From the NCBI GenBank assembly GCA_025352265.1, contig JANXTS010000080.1:1-50382 (forward strand): DNA of 50,382 bases. Direction: 5' to 3'. The DNA is from Variovorax sp. GTDB lineage: Bacteria > Pseudomonadota > Gammaproteobacteria > Burkholderiales > Burkholderiaceae_C. Positions 25,430 through 34,395 of this stretch are shown here, in pieces (position 1 is the first letter of the stretch; each line of letters begins with the position of its first letter). The notes below the pieces were generated by a model. That model saw only the letters and a list, made by a program, of their open reading frames with translations. It was not told the DNA's origin and ran no database searches. The translations under genes and the position numbers were made by a program.

Positions 25430-26524
25430 TTACTTGACCCGCAGCCCGGCTTGCTTCATCAAGGGCAAGACACGGTCGCAGAAGAACGGCAACTCGTCGT
25501 TGTAGTTGACGAAAGTGAGTGCGGCGCCGGCGTAGCCCTCGATGGAAATTCGGATCATGTCTTCCACGATCTTCTCGGGCGTGCCGACCAGCGGATAGGT
25601 GCCAGCCCCGCCAGCGAAGCGCTTGCGATACAGGTCGAATGCGCTTTTGTCGTGCGAGTTGGAGAACTCCTTTTTCTGCGCCATGTGGTTGTCGACGGCG
25701 CCGTGGTCCGCCAGCGTGACCGCATAGCGTTCGTAGTAGTCGTCGGCTTCTTTCTGGGTCTCTCTGCACACGACATGGCACACCGTGTAGATGCCGACAT
25801 CGCGTCCCTCCAGCTTGGAGCGCGCTTTGATGTCGGCGAAGTGCTTGCAGCCATCTTCGATGTTGGAAAAGGTCGAGAACAGAAAGTCGCAGTGCCTGGC
25901 CGCGAAGTCGCGCCCCGGTGCGCCGAAGGCCGCGTTCATGGTCAGCGGCCGTGGCGCCTGAACGCTGGCAGGCCGGCTGACGACGCCTTTGAGCGCATAG
26001 AACTTTCCCTCGAAGTCGAACGGCTGATCGTCACCGTAGCAGCGTTCGATCACCTCCGTCCACTCGGCTGCCTGCCCATAGGCATCGTCGCTGAGCTTGG
26101 CGCCGAACATCGCGAACTCCTGTGGGTTCCAGCCGCAGACGATATTGAGTCCGGCACGGCCGTTGCTGATGTGGTCGACCGTGGCCAGCGCCTTGGCCGC
26201 GTACACGGGATGCACCAAAGGCACGTGCACCGTCATGAACAGCCCGATGTCCTTGGTGACGGCGGCCAGCCCTGCGGCCCATGTGAAGGTTTCGAAGGAC
26301 CATTCGCGCACATGGTTCTTTCCGCCGAAGCCACGCCATCGCGCGATCGGGAGAAAGAACTCCAGACCCGCACGGTCTGCGATACCGACTGCAGTGAGGT
26401 TGTCCTCCCAACTGGCCCGCCAGCGTTCGGGCACATCCGTGATGGCGAGTCCGCCATCTGCGTTGGTGGAGAACACACCCAGCTTGAAACGGTTGGGCCC
26501 TCTGAGCGGATGCACCTGATTCAT
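25430..26524 (-). CDS. RutA-like flavin-dependent monooxygenase (LLM class)
   Basis: A 364-residue luciferase-like monooxygenase using reduced FMN. The order of blocks (ARWRGFGGKN, SFETFTWAAGLAAVT, GRAGLNIVCGW, PRPLTMNAAFG, YPLVGTPEKIVEDM, ALTFVNYND) parallels RutA, which opens the uracil ring, and related N- or S-heterocycle monooxygenases. The ATG at 26524 is preceded by AGGAAG at good spacing. A GTG at 26557 in the same frame would overlap the regulator stop and is a possible alternative. The substrate may be a heterocycle or thio/amide compound; this is inference. Confidence 0.85.
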   Translation of the reverse strand: MNQVHPLRGPNRFKLGVFSTNADGGLAITDVPERWRASWEDNLTAVGIADRAGLEFFLPIARWRGFGGKNHVREWSFETFTWAAGLAAVTKDIGLFMTVHVPLVHPVYAAKALATVDHISNGRAGLNIVCGWNPQEFAMFGAKLSDDAYGQAAEWTEVIERCYGDDQPFDFEGKFYALKGVVSRPASVQAPRPLTMNAAFGAPGRDFAARHCDFLFSTFSNIEDGCKHFADIKARSKLEGRDVGIYTVCHVVCRETQKEADDYYERYAVTLADHGAVDNHMAQKKEFSNSHDKSAFDLYRKRFAGGAGTYPLVGTPEKIVEDMIRISIEGYAGAALTFVNYNDELPFFCDRVLPLMKQAGLRVK

Positions 26525-26553
26525 TCGATGAGCTTCCTGAAGCGCAAGCGGCT

Positions 26554-27279
26554 TCACAAATTGGGGATGGGCGCGGACTTCCCTAGTTCCGCATCGTGTG
26601 TCGAGAAATACGCGGCTTGTGCATCGGCCATGAAGCGATCCATTGCCTCGAACGTGCGTGCAGAGTCCCGCGCGATAAGAGACGCGTGCAGCTTGGCCAG
26701 TCCGTCGACCACCACCTGTCGCGTTTTGCGATTCACCAAAGTGAGCCGGCGCACTGTCTGTACATGGTCGACGAAGCGGCCAATCGTGCTTGCCAGGCGT
26801 TCATTCTTTACCCGACTCAGCCACGCCTGACGAAATGCCATGTTGGCCAGCATCATCTCTTCGTCGTCGTTTTTGGCTGCCGCCTGCCGTGCACGCTTCA
26901 GTGCGAGCGTCAGTTCCTGTTTTGCGGCGGCATCCACTTTCGGCGCGACGCTGGCGATCGCCGCGGGTTCTAGCAACCGGCGTACTTCGAAGATGTCGCG
27001 CACGTCGTCGAGGCTCAGCGTCGGCACCACGAAACCGCGTGTCGTACCAATGAGATAGCCCTCGTTGACCAGGCGAAGCAGGGCGTCTCGCGCCGGCATG
27101 CGGGAGGTGCCGTAGGCTGCCGCGACCTCGACGTCTACCAGTCGCTCTTCAGGCTGCAAAGGCGTGTGTTGAAGACGCTTGCGCAACTCGTCATAGATCC
27201 GATCGCCCAAGGTTTCTGAGCGGGCCAGCGGCTTGGGCGCTGGCTTGGCGGTGGCAATCGTCTGCGCTGCTTTTTTCAT
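26554..27279 (-). CDS. GntR-family (FCD) transcriptional regulator
   Basis: A 241-residue regulator with an N-terminal winged helix (LGDRIYDELRKRLQH, then EVAAAYGTSRMPARDALLRLVNEGYL) and an all-helical FCD ligand domain (DIFEVRRLLEPAAIASVAP onward). It is the first gene of the minus-strand operon and faces the plus-strand transporter operon across a 155-base gap that contains a perfect palindrome at 27312-27323. It probably controls both operons in response to an acid or other catabolic intermediate. Confidence 0.9.
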   Translation of the reverse strand: MKKAAQTIATAKPAPKPLARSETLGDRIYDELRKRLQHTPLQPEERLVDVEVAAAYGTSRMPARDALLRLVNEGYLIGTTRGFVVPTLSLDDVRDIFEVRRLLEPAAIASVAPKVDAAAKQELTLALKRARQAAAKNDDEEMMLANMAFRQAWLSRVKNERLASTIGRFVDHVQTVRRLTLVNRKTRQVVVDGLAKLHASLIARDSARTFEAMDRFMADAQAAYFSTHDAELGKSAPIPNL

Positions 27280-27311
27280 TGATCCCCACGGAACGTTTCT
27301 TGCATCAAGAA

Positions 27312-27323
27312 ACTGTATACAGT
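27312..27323. promoter_or_regulatory. GntR operator candidate, perfect palindrome
   Basis: ACTGTATACAGT is a perfect 12-base palindrome with the GTATAC core often seen in operators of FCD-type GntR regulators. It is 33 bases upstream of the regulator start and 112 bases upstream of the binding-protein gene. It sits in an AT-richer patch that probably holds both divergent promoters. Confidence 0.65.
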
Positions 27324-27434
27324 ATGTTTTCGTTTGTCCAATCGCTTCTTTGTCGATTTCTTGGATTCTTTCGACGCGATGCTGACAAGCGTTTAACCAC
27401 CGGTTTCCTCTAGACCCTCAGCGAGAAAATTTTC

Positions 27435-29021
27435 ATGAACAACTTCTTGAGATCGGGAACCGCCGCATACGAAACAGCGCCAACAGCGGTTGATTCGTCG
27501 CGTCGCAGCTTCGTGCTGGGTGCGCTCACCGTGGGCGCGGGCAGCGTGCTGCCGTGGGACCTTGCCAACTCGCAGGTCACGGACAAGTCGACGCTGGCCA
27601 TCGCGTACCCGGTCGACGTGCCCACCTGGGACCCGGGAGCGCTGTCGATCCCGACGATCCAGGCGATCTATCACACGGTGTTCGATTCACCGCTGCGCTA
27701 CTCGCAGCACCTCAAGCTCGAGGCGCGCCAGATCAAGCAGTGGCGCTGGCTCGACGACAAGGCGACGCGGCTCGAGATCACGTTGCGCGACGACATCCTG
27801 TTTCACGACGGCTCGCGCATGACGATGGAAGACGTCAAGTACAGCCTGTCGGAACGCCCGAAGGCCGACAAGAAGCTGTTGGTCGGCGGCATGTTCAACA
27901 CGCTGGCCGATGTGGAAGTGCAGTCGCCCACCAAGGGCGTGCTGGTCTACAGCCGCCCCACGCCGGCGGGGCCGATCTACCTCGGCTTTCTGGCGATGTA
28001 CATCGTGCCGAAGGCCTACATGACGCAGGTCGGCGCTGAAGGCTTCAACGCCAAGCCGATCGGTGCCGGCCCGTACCGCATGGTCGAACATCAGCGTGGC
28101 TCCCGCATCGTGCTGGAGGCTTTCGACAAGTACTGGGGTGGCGCGCCGGCCGTCAAGCAGGTCACCTTTTTGATCGTGCCTGAGCCATCGGCGCGCGTCG
28201 CGCTGGTGGAGTCGGGCAGGGCGGCAATGGCGGTGCAATTGCCGATGCGCGAAGTCCAGCGGCTCGCCACCAAGACCGGCATCGTCACCAGGATCTATCC
28301 GTTTTCCGAGGTCTACATGCTTCGGATTCCGAACTACGTGAAGCCGTTCGAGAACGACCATGTGCGCAATGCGATGCACCTGTCGATCGACAAGGCCGCC
28401 TTGTCCAAGGCTTTCTACGGCGGCGTCGCCAAGCCGCTGTCGGTGATGACGCCGGAAGGCACGCCGTCCTTCAGCGACTTCCAGTTTCCATTCAACAAGG
28501 CAAAGGCCATCGAGGAGCTGAAAGCCGCCGGCTACAGCACGAGCAACCCGGTTGCGCTCACGCTGCTCAGCACCAACGGCACCTTCCCCAACGACTTCGA
28601 CATGGCCCGCGCCATCGCGCAGATGTGGAAGGCGGTCGGCATCAACGCGACGATCGAAGAGACCACGCCGGCCAAACTGGTCGAAGCCGCGCAGAACGGC
28701 AAACTCACCGGCGTGCTGCTCTACAGCTGGGCCAACAGCACGGGCGATCCGGAGAACTACGCGGGCCGCATTTTCGATCCGCGTCTGCGATTCGCGACCT
28801 GGAAAGACATGTCACTGGCGCCGCGCATCGACGGGCTGATGACCGAGGTAGACGAAGCCAAGCGCATGGCCGGCTACAAGGCGCTCAACGCCGAGTCGTC
28901 CGAAAAATCGTGGGCCATCCCGTTGCTGCAAGGCGTGGCAACGGTGGCGTATTCGTCGACGCTGCAGCCGGTGTTGTTCGACAACGGGTACGTGTTGCCG
29001 GTCGAGTACAAATACCGCTGA
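27435..29021 (+). CDS. Tat-exported family 5 ABC substrate-binding protein
   Basis: A 528-residue binding protein of the oligopeptide/nickel class (SBP_bac_5). The N-terminus carries SRRSFVLGALTVGAG, a twin-arginine export signal, so it is folded in the cytoplasm first. Downstream are PTWDPGALSIPT, DDILFHDGSRMTMEDVKYSL and AKPIGAGPYRMVEHQRGSRI, typical of the family. Family members bind peptides, opines, glutathione or other small ligands. It is the first gene of the plus-strand operon opposite the GntR regulator, and two permeases plus a fused ATPase follow. Confidence 0.9.
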   Translation: MNNFLRSGTAAYETAPTAVDSSRRSFVLGALTVGAGSVLPWDLANSQVTDKSTLAIAYPVDVPTWDPGALSIPTIQAIYHTVFDSPLRYSQHLKLEARQIKQWRWLDDKATRLEITLRDDILFHDGSRMTMEDVKYSLSERPKADKKLLVGGMFNTLADVEVQSPTKGVLVYSRPTPAGPIYLGFLAMYIVPKAYMTQVGAEGFNAKPIGAGPYRMVEHQRGSRIVLEAFDKYWGGAPAVKQVTFLIVPEPSARVALVESGRAAMAVQLPMREVQRLATKTGIVTRIYPFSEVYMLRIPNYVKPFENDHVRNAMHLSIDKAALSKAFYGGVAKPLSVMTPEGTPSFSDFQFPFNKAKAIEELKAAGYSTSNPVALTLLSTNGTFPNDFDMARAIAQMWKAVGINATIEETTPAKLVEAAQNGKLTGVLLYSWANSTGDPENYAGRIFDPRLRFATWKDMSLAPRIDGLMTEVDEAKRMAGYKALNAESSEKSWAIPLLQGVATVAYSSTLQPVLFDNGYVLPVEYKYR

Positions 29022-29051
29022 CAAGCAGCCGGACAAGGCAAGCGCGCCGCC

Positions 29052-30068
29052 GTGTTCCAACTCGCCTCCACGATCGTGCTGCGCCGCCTTCTGGTGGCGA
29101 TACCGACCTTGCTGCTGCTGTCGCTCGTGGTGTTCGTGGTGTTGCGATTGCTACCGGTCGATCCGCTGGCGTTGATGCTGCCGCCGTCGGCAACCGCAGC
29201 AGACTCCGCGGCCTTGCGGCAACAGATGGGCATGGACAAACCGATCCCGATCCAGTTCCTGATCTGGCTCTGGGATGCGGCGCGCGGGAGTCTCGGCAAC
29301 TCCATCAACTTCCGCCAGCCGGTGGTTGGCCTGATGATCACGGCGCTGCCGGCCACCATCGAGCTGGCCATGGTCGGTCTCGTGCTGGCGTTGATGATCA
29401 GCATTCCGGGCGGGGTCATCGCATACGTGTTCTACAAGCGCAAACGCGAGACGGCGGCCGATCTGGTCGTCACGTTGCTCCAGTCGATTCCGTCGTTTCT
29501 GTGGAGTCTGTTGCTGATCCTGGTCTTCGGGGTGCTGTGGCCGGTGCTGCCGTTCAGCGGACGCGTTGGGCAAGAAGTGACCTTGCCGGGCATCACCGGT
29601 TTCGCCCTTATCGACCTGCTCGTGACCGGCCAGTTCCACGGCTGGCTGAGCGCACTCTCGCATCTCTTTCTGCCGGCCCTCGCGTTGGCGCTGAGCTTCG
29701 CGCCTCTGGTGATTCGCGTGCTGCGCTCCGGTCTGATCGACGCGGCCAACGAGCCCTATGTGGAAGTGGCGCGCCTTCGCGGACTCTCCGAAACCCGCAT
29801 TCTCTGGCGACACATGCTGAAGAACGCGGCGCTGCAGACGATCACCATGATCGGCGTGCAGTTCGGCTTTTTGTTCGGCGCTGCGCTGCTGGTCGAAATG
29901 ATCTTCGGCTTTCCGGGTCTGGGCAACCTGATGGTGCAGGCGGTGAGGGGTAACGACCTGCCGTTGATCCAGGGCATCTCGTTGATCTTCTGCGTGCTGA
30001 TGCTGGCGATCACGGTCGTCGTCGATGTGCTGTACGTCTTGCTGAATCCGAAGTTGAGAAACCTGTGA
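29052..30068 (+). CDS. Oligopeptide-type ABC permease, DppB class
   Basis: A 338-residue membrane protein with about six helices. The N-terminal helix (LLVAIPTLLLLSLVVFVVLRLLPVDP) and the EAA loop (YVEVARLRGLSETRILWRHMLKNAAL) are typical of DppB. A GTG at 29052 is the likely start, with GACAAGGCAAGC upstream as a weak ribosome site. It overlaps the next gene by 4 bases (GTGA). It forms the channel with the DppC-class permease. Confidence 0.9.
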   Translation: MFQLASTIVLRRLLVAIPTLLLLSLVVFVVLRLLPVDPLALMLPPSATAADSAALRQQMGMDKPIPIQFLIWLWDAARGSLGNSINFRQPVVGLMITALPATIELAMVGLVLALMISIPGGVIAYVFYKRKRETAADLVVTLLQSIPSFLWSLLLILVFGVLWPVLPFSGRVGQEVTLPGITGFALIDLLVTGQFHGWLSALSHLFLPALALALSFAPLVIRVLRSGLIDAANEPYVEVARLRGLSETRILWRHMLKNAALQTITMIGVQFGFLFGAALLVEMIFGFPGLGNLMVQAVRGNDLPLIQGISLIFCVLMLAITVVVDVLYVLLNPKLRNL

Positions 30069-31006
30069 CTTCAGATCCTCTGACGCAATCGATGGCAACG
30101 GCGACACCGGCGGTGACGTCGCCCGCCCTGGCCGGCCGGCCGCCGAGGCAACGGGGTGCGCTCAGGCAGTTGGCATCGCAGCCGCGCGTGCTGATCGGAG
30201 GGGGCATTGTTCTGCTCGTCGTTCTGGCTGCGCTCTTTGCGCCGTGGGTCGCGCCGCACGATCCGCTGGAGCAAGACCTGCTGCACATGCTGTCCCCGCC
30301 GATGTGGTCGGGGGAGGGTGACGCATCGTTCCCGCTGGGCACCGACAGCCTCGGCCGCTGCGTGCTCTCGCGTGCCATCTACGGCGCCCGCGTGGCCTTG
30401 CTCGTGGCGATCGTTTCGGCCTTTGGCGCGATGCTGCTGGGCAGTACGCTGGCGGTCGTCGGCGGCTACTTCGGCGGCAAGATCGATCGCGGCATCAGCT
30501 ACGTGGTCGATCTCTGGATGTCGTTTCCACCGGTGGTGCTTTCGTTGATCCTGCTCGTGGGACTCGGCTCCGGCGTCGACAAGGTGATCCTCGCGGTCGT
30601 GCTGGTCGACTGGACGCGCTTTGCCCGGGTAGTTCGTGCCGACGTGCTCGTGACGCGGCGCCGGGACTACGTGCTGGCCGCGCGGCTCATCGGCTTTACG
30701 CATCTGCGCACCATGTTGCGCGAGGTGCTGCCAACGGTGGTGCCGCTGATGATCACGCTGTTTTCCATCGAGATGGGCATCGCGATCATCGTGGAGGCGA
30801 CCCTTTCATTCATCGGACTCTCGGTGCCGCCGGACATCACGACCTGGGGCCAGATGCTGGCCGATGCGCGCAGCGACATGCAGAGCGCCGCATGGGTGAT
30901 GCTGGTGCCGGTCGCCTGCATCATCGTCACCGTGCTTGGTTGCAACCTCCTCGGTGACGGCATCCGCGTCGCGCTCGATCCGCGCTTGCGCACCCGGGGC
31001 GAATGA
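30065..31006 (+). CDS. Oligopeptide-type ABC permease, DppC class
   Basis: A 313-residue inner-membrane permease. It has a cytoplasmic N-tail rich in Ala and Thr, a first helix (GGIVLLVVLAALFAPWVAPHDP), the DSLGRCVLSRAIYGAR block typical of DppC, and the EAA loop YVLAARLIGFTHLRTMLREVLPTV. It starts with GTG overlapping the DppB-class stop and overlaps the ATPase start by 4 bases, so the operon is fully coupled. Confidence 0.9.
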   Translation: MTSDPLTQSMATATPAVTSPALAGRPPRQRGALRQLASQPRVLIGGGIVLLVVLAALFAPWVAPHDPLEQDLLHMLSPPMWSGEGDASFPLGTDSLGRCVLSRAIYGARVALLVAIVSAFGAMLLGSTLAVVGGYFGGKIDRGISYVVDLWMSFPPVVLSLILLVGLGSGVDKVILAVVLVDWTRFARVVRADVLVTRRRDYVLAARLIGFTHLRTMLREVLPTVVPLMITLFSIEMGIAIIVEATLSFIGLSVPPDITTWGQMLADARSDMQSAAWVMLVPVACIIVTVLGCNLLGDGIRVALDPRLRTRGE

Positions 31007-32934
31007 CGATGCTGTCCATTTCCGACCTCAGCCTGACCACGCAGGTCGATGGCAAACCGGTCGACTTGCTGCGCGACATCACGCTGTCGGTCGAGCGCGG
31101 CAAGGTGCTCGGCCTGGTCGGTGAATCGGGCGCCGGAAAAAGCATGATCGGCCGTCTGATCGCGGGTCACACGCCGCCCGGCTTCGAGGTGACCAAAGGC
31201 CGCATCGAGTTCGACGGACAGAACCTGCTGTCGCTTGCCGCGCGCGAATGGCGCGGGCTGCTCGGCCGGCGCATCGCCTTCATTCCGCAAGAGCCTTTGA
31301 CCGCGCTCAACCCGGTGCTGACTATTGGCCAGACTTTCGACGAACACCTGATGCTGCTGGGCATTCCCGCGACCCGACGCAAGGATTTGATCGTCGCGCA
31401 GCTGTCTGCGGTGAAGCTGCCGCATCCTGAACAGATGGTGAGGCGCTATCCGCATCAACTTTCGGGCGGCCAGTGTCAACGCGTGCTCATCGCAATGGCG
31501 TTCGTCGCGAACCCGTCGCTGATCATTGCCGACGAGCCCACGACGGCACTCGACGTGGTGAGCCAGGCGCACATCCTGTCGTTGCTCGCCGAGCAGCAAC
31601 GACAGCATGAGACAGCCGTGATCCTCATCACGCACGACCTGCGGCTCGCTGCGCACGTGTGCGACGACATCTGCGTGCTGTACGCGGGAGAGCAAGTCGA
31701 GTACGGACCCGCGGCGGACGTGTTGCGCGAACCGCGGCATCCCTACACATGGGCGCTGCACGATGCGACACCCGATGTGCACGACGTTCAGCGCGTGCTG
31801 CCGATGCTCGGTGGTCAGATGCCGGGGCTCGCGGCCTTGGCAACGCTCGGCGGGTGTCGTTTCGCGGCACGCTGCACAACGCGCAATGCGACCTGCGAAT
31901 CCGGCGCGAGGGCTTTGCGCGAGTCTGCGCCAGGCCATTGGGTGCGCTGTGCCCACACATGCGAAGTGGCGCCGCACGCCATAGGCACGGTCGAGCATTC
32001 AGTCGAACATCCGATCGATCATTCGGCCAGGGCCGCTACTGGTCCCGGCTGGTTGGCGCCGCACGGCGATCCAACTGCTGCGCCCCTGGTCGAACTGCGC
32101 GACGTCACGCTGCGCTACACCGCGCGCCGTGGCCTGCTGGGCCAGCGCCAGTCGCACACAGATGCAGTGAGTCATGTGTCGCTCAAAGTTCAGCCGGGCG
32201 AATTCGTCGGCATCGTCGGCGAAAGCGGCAGCGGCAAGACGTCGGTCGCGCGACTGATCGTCGGTGCAGAAAACATCACGTCCGGCGAATTGCTGATCGA
32301 AGGACAAGACCGCGCCAAGGCTGCGGCGACGGTGCAGCGGCTGACGCGCGAACATGTGCAGATGATCTTTCAGGATCCGCATTCGGCACTCAACCCGCGT
32401 CGCAGCGTCTTTCGCTTGCTGACACAAGCCTACGAAGTCGATCACATTCCCGGCGCGTTGCAACGGTTGCCGCGGCAAGAGCGCGCATCGCAGTTGCTGC
32501 AAGACGTCGGTTTGGCGTCCGATGCGCTGGAACGCTTTCCCAGCCAGTTGTCGGGCGGCCAAAAGCAGCGGGTGAACATCGGCCGTGCGCTGTGCGTCAT
32601 GCCTCGCCTGGTGGTGGCCGACGAGATCGTGTCGGGCCTCGACGTATCGATACAGGCGCAGATTCTCAATCTGCTGCTCGAACTCGGGCGCGCACATGGC
32701 ATCGCATTGCTGCTGATCTCGCATGACTTGTCTGTGGTGCGCTATCTGTGCTCGCGCGTCATCGTCATGCAGTCCGGCAAGATCGTGGAGGAGGGCAAGA
32801 CAGGCGAAGTCTTCGCCAATCCGCAGCACGCCTACACGCGGCTGCTGCTCGCTTCCGTACCGCCAGCAGACCCGACTATCGCGTGGCCGCCCTTATCGGC
32901 CCCGCTCGAACCCACCGCAACATCACCAACCTGA
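31003..32934 (+). CDS. Fused oligopeptide-type ABC ATPase, DppD-DppF
   Basis: A 643-residue protein with two complete ATPase units in tandem. The first has GESGAGKS, LSGGQCQRVLIAMA and IADEPTTALDV and ends with the oligopeptide/nickel C-terminal motif containing Cys (CRFAARCTTRNATCE). The second has GESGSGKTS, LSGGQKQRVNIGRAL and VADEIVSGLDVS. Usual systems have two separate genes. The fused form supplies both nucleotide-binding sites for the DppB/DppC-class pair upstream. Confidence 0.92.
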   Translation: MTMLSISDLSLTTQVDGKPVDLLRDITLSVERGKVLGLVGESGAGKSMIGRLIAGHTPPGFEVTKGRIEFDGQNLLSLAAREWRGLLGRRIAFIPQEPLTALNPVLTIGQTFDEHLMLLGIPATRRKDLIVAQLSAVKLPHPEQMVRRYPHQLSGGQCQRVLIAMAFVANPSLIIADEPTTALDVVSQAHILSLLAEQQRQHETAVILITHDLRLAAHVCDDICVLYAGEQVEYGPAADVLREPRHPYTWALHDATPDVHDVQRVLPMLGGQMPGLAALATLGGCRFAARCTTRNATCESGARALRESAPGHWVRCAHTCEVAPHAIGTVEHSVEHPIDHSARAATGPGWLAPHGDPTAAPLVELRDVTLRYTARRGLLGQRQSHTDAVSHVSLKVQPGEFVGIVGESGSGKTSVARLIVGAENITSGELLIEGQDRAKAAATVQRLTREHVQMIFQDPHSALNPRRSVFRLLTQAYEVDHIPGALQRLPRQERASQLLQDVGLASDALERFPSQLSGGQKQRVNIGRALCVMPRLVVADEIVSGLDVSIQAQILNLLLELGRAHGIALLLISHDLSVVRYLCSRVIVMQSGKIVEEGKTGEVFANPQHAYTRLLLASVPPADPTIAWPPLSAPLEPTATSPT

Positions 32935-32939
32935 ACATC

Positions 32940-34328
32940 ATGCCCACCACCTTCGAGCTCGAACTCCAATCAGCGCTGCCCGACAACACAGTGACTTTCG
33001 GCGCAGCGATCGAGCCGAAGTACTGGCAAGACTGGAGCGGCCTCGCGCCGGTGCAGCCATTGGCGCTGGTAAGGCCGAGGACGACGCGGGACGTATCGAT
33101 CGCGATGGCGCTGTGCAACGAACGACGCGTTGCGCTTGTCCCGCAGGGCGGCCTCACGGGTTTGGCCGGCGGTGCGCAACCGGTAGCAGGCGGCGTGGTG
33201 ATGTCGCTGGAACGCATGAGGGGCGTCGAAGAAATCGATGCGGTGATGGGGACCATGACCGTGCTCGCCGGCACGCGCCTCGCCGAGATCCAGGAGCTCG
33301 CGGAGGCGGCCGGCTTGTACTTTCCGCTGGACCTGGGAGCTCGCGGCTCCTGCACCATTGGCGGCAACCTTTCTACCAACGCCGGTGGCAATCGGGTCAT
33401 CCGCTACGGCATGGCCCGTGACCAGGTGCTCGGGATCGAATGCGTGCTGCCCGACGGCACCATCGTCAACTCGCTCAACAAGATGATCAAGAACAATGCG
33501 GGCTACGACCTGAAGCAGTTGTTCATCGGTTCGGAAGGAACGCTCGGCATCATCACGCGCGTCGTGCTGCGCCTGCAGGCCAAGCCCATTTCGGTTGCCA
33601 CGGCTATGTGCGGCTGCCCCGACTACGACGGCGTACTGACCTTGCTGAAGACCACTCGGGCGAAACTCGGACCGTCTCTTTCAGCCTTCGAAGTCATGTG
33701 GCCGAGCTTCGTGGACTGCATGACGGACGGCTTGCCGCAGTTGCGCAAACCCTTTGCCGAGCCACACGGCGTCTACGTTCTCATCGAGGCCAGCGGTTTT
33801 CGTGAAGAGGGCGAATCGGCTCATTTGGAAGCGTGCCTTTCGACCTTGCTGGCGGAGGGCGCCGTTACCGACGTGGTGATCGGTGCGTCGGAACGCGATG
33901 CGAAGGAGCTCTGGTCTATCCGCGACAGCGTCTCGGAGTATTCGAAGGTGCTGGGCCCGGTGATCGGATTCGATATCGGTCTCCCGACAACGTCAGTGGG
34001 TGAGGCCGTGCAACGCGTACAGCGCGAGGTCAAGACGCGGTGGCCCGATGCGCACGTGCTTTGCTATGGGCATATCGGTGACAGCAACCTGCATGTCGTC
34101 GTCAATGTGCCTTCCGCGCGTGCGTCTCAGCCGCATGACGAAGTCGATGCGCTGGTTTACGAGCTGGTACGCAGTTTGGGTGGCACCATCTCGGCGGAAC
34201 ATGGCATTGGACTCGTCAAAAAGCCATTCTTGTCTTTCTCGCGATCTCCGGAAGAAATCGCTTTGATGCAAAGGATCAAGGCAGCGCTGGACCCACACAG
34301 CGTGTTGAATCCGGGCAAGGTTTTTTGA
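32940..34328 (+). CDS. GlcD-like FAD-linked 2-hydroxyacid oxidase/dehydrogenase
   Basis: A 462-residue flavoprotein of the VAO/PCMH type. The FAD-binding part contains LVPQGGLTGLAGGAQP and LGARGSCTIGGNLSTNAGGNRVIRYG; the C-terminal part contains GHIGDSNLHVVVNVP and the closing AALDPHSVLNPGKVF, as in D-lactate, D-2-hydroxyglutarate and glycolate dehydrogenases. ATG at 32940 lies 5 bases after the ATPase stop; the upstream open frame is inside the ATPase gene. It would oxidise a 2-hydroxy acid, perhaps one imported by this transporter; this is inference. Confidence 0.9.
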   Translation: MPTTFELELQSALPDNTVTFGAAIEPKYWQDWSGLAPVQPLALVRPRTTRDVSIAMALCNERRVALVPQGGLTGLAGGAQPVAGGVVMSLERMRGVEEIDAVMGTMTVLAGTRLAEIQELAEAAGLYFPLDLGARGSCTIGGNLSTNAGGNRVIRYGMARDQVLGIECVLPDGTIVNSLNKMIKNNAGYDLKQLFIGSEGTLGIITRVVLRLQAKPISVATAMCGCPDYDGVLTLLKTTRAKLGPSLSAFEVMWPSFVDCMTDGLPQLRKPFAEPHGVYVLIEASGFREEGESAHLEACLSTLLAEGAVTDVVIGASERDAKELWSIRDSVSEYSKVLGPVIGFDIGLPTTSVGEAVQRVQREVKTRWPDAHVLCYGHIGDSNLHVVVNVPSARASQPHDEVDALVYELVRSLGGTISAEHGIGLVKKPFLSFSRSPEEIALMQRIKAALDPHSVLNPGKVF

Positions 34329-34395
34329 GGGTGGGGCAGTGGGTCCGAAGACATCGAGCCGCGACTAGGATGGCAACCAAGGTATTGGAAACATC

